Shown: positions 42,087-44,355 of the stretch, one piece after another | Numbering within the stretch: the stretch's first letter is position 1 | How the letters are laid out: every line of letters starts with the position of its first letter | Source of the DNA: an uncultured Rubrobacteraceae bacterium | GTDB lineage: Bacteria; Actinomycetota; Rubrobacteria; Rubrobacterales; Rubrobacteraceae | Direction of reading: 5' to 3' | Assembly: GCA_902806075.1 (NCBI GenBank) | Contig: CADCVG010000084.1 | Coordinates: 1 to 44,355, forward strand | DNA: 44,355 nucleotides | Program-made: the position numbers and the translations under genes | The notes under the pieces: model-generated | Database searches by the model: none | Seen by the model: the letters and a program-made list of their open reading frames with translations, nothing else | Told to the model about the DNA's origin: nothing

Positions 42087-42338
42087 CTAGTTGGAGTTGT
42101 GATCGTTGTCGTCACCCTGGTCGTGGCCGAGCACGGCAAGGTATGGGGCTACAACGAGAACCGCAGCCCCGGCCAGTCCGCCGATCACCGCGCCGGGCAC
42201 GCCACCAATAGCACCAACGGTGGCCCCAAACGCGGCACCACCGGCGACCCGAGTGGCTATGGCCGCCTCCGTGTCCGGTATGCGGCGTCGGTGATGCTTC
42301 GTCTTGTTAATCGTCTTGCCCATTGCCATCCCCTTCAT
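42087..42338 (-). CDS. Small glycine-zipper membrane protein
   Basis: 83 residues. Basic N-terminus (GKTINKTKHHRRR) followed by a Gly/Ala/Val-rich hydrophobic block (GGAAFGATVGAIGGVPGAVI, GGLAGAAVLVVAPYLAVL), the glycine-zipper pattern that lets helices pack in membranes, and an acidic tail. Same strand and 11 bases from the two-span protein gene, so co-transcribed. Promoter listed. Confidence 0.68.
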   Translation of the reverse strand: MKGMAMGKTINKTKHHRRRIPDTEAAIATRVAGGAAFGATVGAIGGVPGAVIGGLAGAAVLVVAPYLAVLGHDQGDDNDHNSN

Positions 42339-42394
42339 TCTGTACTAAGTGCGGCGACCCTGTACCGTATATTTTGCACCTAGTAAGTAGAGGG

Positions 42395-42424
42395 AGTATA
42401 CCTTGACATATTCCCCTCTGGCAA
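42395..42424 (-). promoter_or_regulatory. Promoter for the glycine-zipper/two-span operon
   Basis: Minus-strand TTGCCA (42424-42419), 18 bases, TATACT (42400-42395), about 57 bases upstream of the ATG at 42338. TSS expected near 42388. Confidence 0.55.
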
Positions 42425-42493
42425 GAATTTTCCGATGGCGATGATCGAACCACGATTCATGCGGACATTGTAGACCTACCCTAAACTCCCGCG

Positions 42494-42853
42494 CTACTCC
42501 TCTCGCTCCTGCCGCGCCTTCGCATGAGCTTCAGCCCTCGCCGTGTTCACCGCATCCGTGACGCAATCTACCGTCAGCTTCCAGACATACGGCTGATCTT
42601 TCGAGCCGCCCGGGTAGGAAAGACCATAGCGTTCGTGGTCGCGGTAGGACTCGATGGCGTAGACGTAGGCTTCTAGCTCGAAGCTGGTAGGCTCCATCTT
42701 CTCGTCTACCGCTTCGTTGGAGTCCTGAGCGTTCAGGTGCGTGTGGTGGGGTAAGTCCTCGGGCTAGAGCTCCGGCGAGGTGTTGTAGATCTCCCAGAAG
42801 ACCCGGGCGAAGACGTAGCTGCCCTCGTATAGCTCTAAGTCGATCAGAATAGG
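42494..42853 (-). pseudogene. Hypothetical gene interrupted by TAG
   Basis: A frame open from 42853 reads LIDLELYEGSYVFARVFWEI, YNTSPEL, then TAG (42766-42764), and continues in the same register through NAQDSNEAVDEKMEPTSFEL and ESYRDHERYGLSYPGGSKDQ to a stop at 42494. The 67-residue part from ATG 42697 could be made alone. The join across TAG looks like one protein; no start codon is visible upstream of 42853 because TAG occurs there too. Confidence 0.55.
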
Positions 42854-42888
42854 CTAACATGGTCGGCACATGAGAGGAGGCTCTGGTG

Positions 42889-44106
42889 ATGTATGACTTC
42901 GCAGTGATCGGGGGTGGCATCGTCGGTCTCTCGACCGCCTGGACATTGTTGCGGCGCTATCCGGGCGCGGGGGTCGTGGTGCTTGAGAAGGAGGAGACCT
43001 TCGCCCGACACCAGACGGGACACAACAGCGGGGTCATCCACAGCGGCGTCTACTACAAGCCGGGGAGCTTGAAGGCTCGCTTTAGCAGGGAGGGCGGGAA
43101 CCGGCTCGTGGAGCTCTGCGAGGACCATGGGGTGGCGTATGAGATCTGCGGCAAGGTCATCGTCGCGACGGGGCCGGAGGAGATACCGCGCTTGAGGAAC
43201 ATCTACGAGCGGGGCATAGAGAACGGGCTCGCGGTCGAGAAGATCGGACCGGAGGAGTTGAAGGAGTTGGAGCCACACGCCACTGGCCTTGCAGCACTGA
43301 AGGTCCCGAGCACAGGCATCGTTGACTTCGTCGGCGTCGCCGGAGCCTTCGCCAGGATGATCTCCGACGAGGGCGGCGAGCTGCATGCCGGCACCGAAGT
43401 TACGGACATCGCCGAGACCGGGGACGGAGTAGAGTTGCGTACTCCAGGTGAGAGCCTCCGGGCGCGGGTGCTAATAAACTGCGCCGGGCTCTACAGCGAC
43501 CGGGTGGCTGCTCTTGGCGGGGTGGAGGCGGGGGCGAGGATCGTGCCTTTCCGGGGCGAGTATTACGATCTGGCACCGGGGAGCCGGCACCTGGTGAAGA
43601 ACCTGATCTACCCTGTCCCGGACCCGAGCTTCCCGTTCCTTGGCGTCCACTTCACCCGCAAGGTCGAAGGCGGCGTCGAGGCGGGGCCGAACGCGGTCCT
43701 CGGCCTCGCCCGCGAGGGCTACAGAAAGACCGACCTTAGAATTAGAGACCTCGCGGAGGTCCTCTCGTACCCGGCGTTCTGGCGGCTCGCGGGGAGGAAC
43801 TGGAGGATGGGGGCGGGCGAGGTGTTCCGGTCCTTGAGCAAGAAGGCGTTCGTGCGGGGTTTGCGGAGGCTCGTCCCGGAGGTCGAGGAGGGGGACCTCG
43901 TCCCGGTCGAGGCGGGCGTGCGGGCGCAGGCGTTGAGGGAGGACGGTACGCTCGTGGACGACTTCCTCATCGTCGAGGGGGAGCGGAGCGTACACGTCCT
44001 GAACGCGCCCTCGCCCGCTGCAACGGCATGCATACCTATAGGAGAGGCTATCGTGGACCGCGTCCCGCGTCACGCGCTCCCCGGTACGCCCCGGAGCGGG
44101 TGTTGA
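42889..44106 (+). CDS. lhgO: L-2-hydroxyglutarate oxidase
   Basis: 405 residues, FAD-dependent DAO-family oxidase that converts L-2-hydroxyglutarate to 2-oxoglutarate at the membrane. FAD motif VIGGGIVGLSTAW at the N-terminus, LEKEETFARHQTGHNSGVIHSGVYYKPGS with the family's HNSGVIHSG, PFRGEYYDL, IYPVPDP, and FLGVHFTRK. All are characteristic. ATG 42889 has GAGGAGG 8 bases upstream; GTG at 42886 is too near. The TGA overlaps the TTG of the next gene by TTGA, so they are coupled. It recycles the metabolite formed by side reactions of dehydrogenases. Confidence 0.93.
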   Translation: MYDFAVIGGGIVGLSTAWTLLRRYPGAGVVVLEKEETFARHQTGHNSGVIHSGVYYKPGSLKARFSREGGNRLVELCEDHGVAYEICGKVIVATGPEEIPRLRNIYERGIENGLAVEKIGPEELKELEPHATGLAALKVPSTGIVDFVGVAGAFARMISDEGGELHAGTEVTDIAETGDGVELRTPGESLRARVLINCAGLYSDRVAALGGVEAGARIVPFRGEYYDLAPGSRHLVKNLIYPVPDPSFPFLGVHFTRKVEGGVEAGPNAVLGLAREGYRKTDLRIRDLAEVLSYPAFWRLAGRNWRMGAGEVFRSLSKKAFVRGLRRLVPEVEEGDLVPVEAGVRAQALREDGTLVDDFLIVEGERSVHVLNAPSPAATACIPIGEAIVDRVPRHALPGTPRSGC

Positions 44107-44355
44107 GGCTCGCGACGGTAAAGGTCGGGGGCGGTGAGGAGATCGCCGCCGTCGTGCTTGAGGGCGGTGTAGCGTCGTTGGGCGCGGTGAACGATGCGCT
44201 GGATGCCGACTGGCCCACGGACCTCCTCTCTCTGCTCGAAGAAGGGCGGATCGAGGACCTCCGGTCCTGGCTCCGGGGGCTCGACGAGGTCGCATGGGAA
44301 GAGCTGTCGGACCTCGTGATACCCCTGGATCTGGTCGAGTACGCGCCGCTCTACC
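44103..44355 (+). CDS. Fumarylacetoacetate hydrolase family protein (3' end cut)
   Basis: Begins TTG overlapping the lhgO stop. The visible 84 residues (RLATVKVGGGEEIAAVVLEG, AVNDALDADWPTDLLSLLEE) match the N-terminal domain of the FAH family, in which the metal-binding domain follows; that part is beyond the window. FAH proteins cleave C-C bonds of beta-diketo acids or act as hydratases or decarboxylases. Coupling to lhgO suggests handling of a dicarboxylic-acid-like compound. Confidence 0.75.
   Translation, partial: MRLATVKVGGGEEIAAVVLEGGVASLGAVNDALDADWPTDLLSLLEEGRIEDLRSWLRGLDEVAWEELSDLVIPLDLVEYAPLY

Noticed and set aside
38355-42853. UAG/UGA recoding as explanation for interrupted genes
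   Set aside because: Intact genes here (for example the esterase, HAD and fpg end in TAG; ADH and helicase end in TGA) use these codons as normal stops, and no suppressor or recoding element is visible.
1-44355. CRISPR arrays, rRNA, intact insertion sequences
   Set aside because: No evenly spaced repeats, no rRNA-like sequence and no transposase frame were seen on either strand.

Overview
The window is high-GC bacterial DNA with dense genes on both strands, many GTG/TTG starts, Shine-Dalgarno sites of the GGAGG type, and an isoleucyl-tRNA synthetase under a T-box attenuator. Together with the PPOX-type F420-like enzyme relic, PknB-like kinase, TAXI-TRAP transporter and numerous short lineage-specific proteins, this suggests a deep-branching actinobacterium of the Rubrobacter type. 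That assignment is an inference from gene style and was not searched. No rRNA, convincing tRNA, CRISPR array or intact insertion sequence was seen.

Layout. 1-8.1 kb is mainly housekeeping: an esterase of the YheT family (cut by the window edge), a DEAD-box RNA helicase, a formaldehyde-dehydrogenase-like zinc alcohol dehydrogenase, a second esterase, an HNH nuclease, an OsmC-type peroxidase, and a HAD phosphatase directly coupled to the DNA-repair glycosylase Fpg/MutM. 8.1-18.5 kb holds a lipoprotein and small unknown proteins, ileS with its full T-box leader (promoter, specifier ATC, T-box motif, terminator), a membrane-fused sulfite-oxidase-type molybdoenzyme, and endonuclease V.

18.8-24 kb is a mixed region of small secreted or membrane proteins and decayed genes: a gene broken by stops and a frameshift (19.4-19.7 kb), a LmeA/DUF2993-like protein, lipoproteins, a sensor kinase/response regulator pair with several 1-base deletions and no kinase core (21.4-22.5 kb), and the C-terminal remnant of a large serine recombinase (23.4-23.9 kb). 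The last suggests an old mobile-element insertion.

24.4-39.7 kb begins with a transmembrane Ser/Thr kinase and then forms a catabolic block. It contains a kynurenine-formamidase-like hydrolase, an AtoE-type short-chain fatty acid transporter, a PRISE-family reductase, a phosphotriesterase-family amidohydrolase, an ACAD10/11-like acyl-CoA dehydrogenase, a TAXI-TRAP uptake system (binding protein, DUF1850, fused permease) interrupted by an opposite-strand enoyl-CoA hydratase, and an atypical DapA-family lyase. My inference is that these import and degrade an organic acid, ester or lactone through acyl-CoA intermediates; the substrate is unknown.

40-42.7 kb carries a membrane-anchored Mrr-like nuclease followed by several small membrane or coiled-coil proteins, two of them interrupted by in-frame stop codons. 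The window ends with L-2-hydroxyglutarate oxidase (lhgO) overlapping a fumarylacetoacetate-hydrolase-family gene that runs off the edge.

Several genes here (38.4, 41.2 and 42.8 kb) are intact in one frame except for TAG or TGA codons. TAG and TGA are also the ordinary terminators of intact neighbours, so nonsense decay is more likely than recoding.
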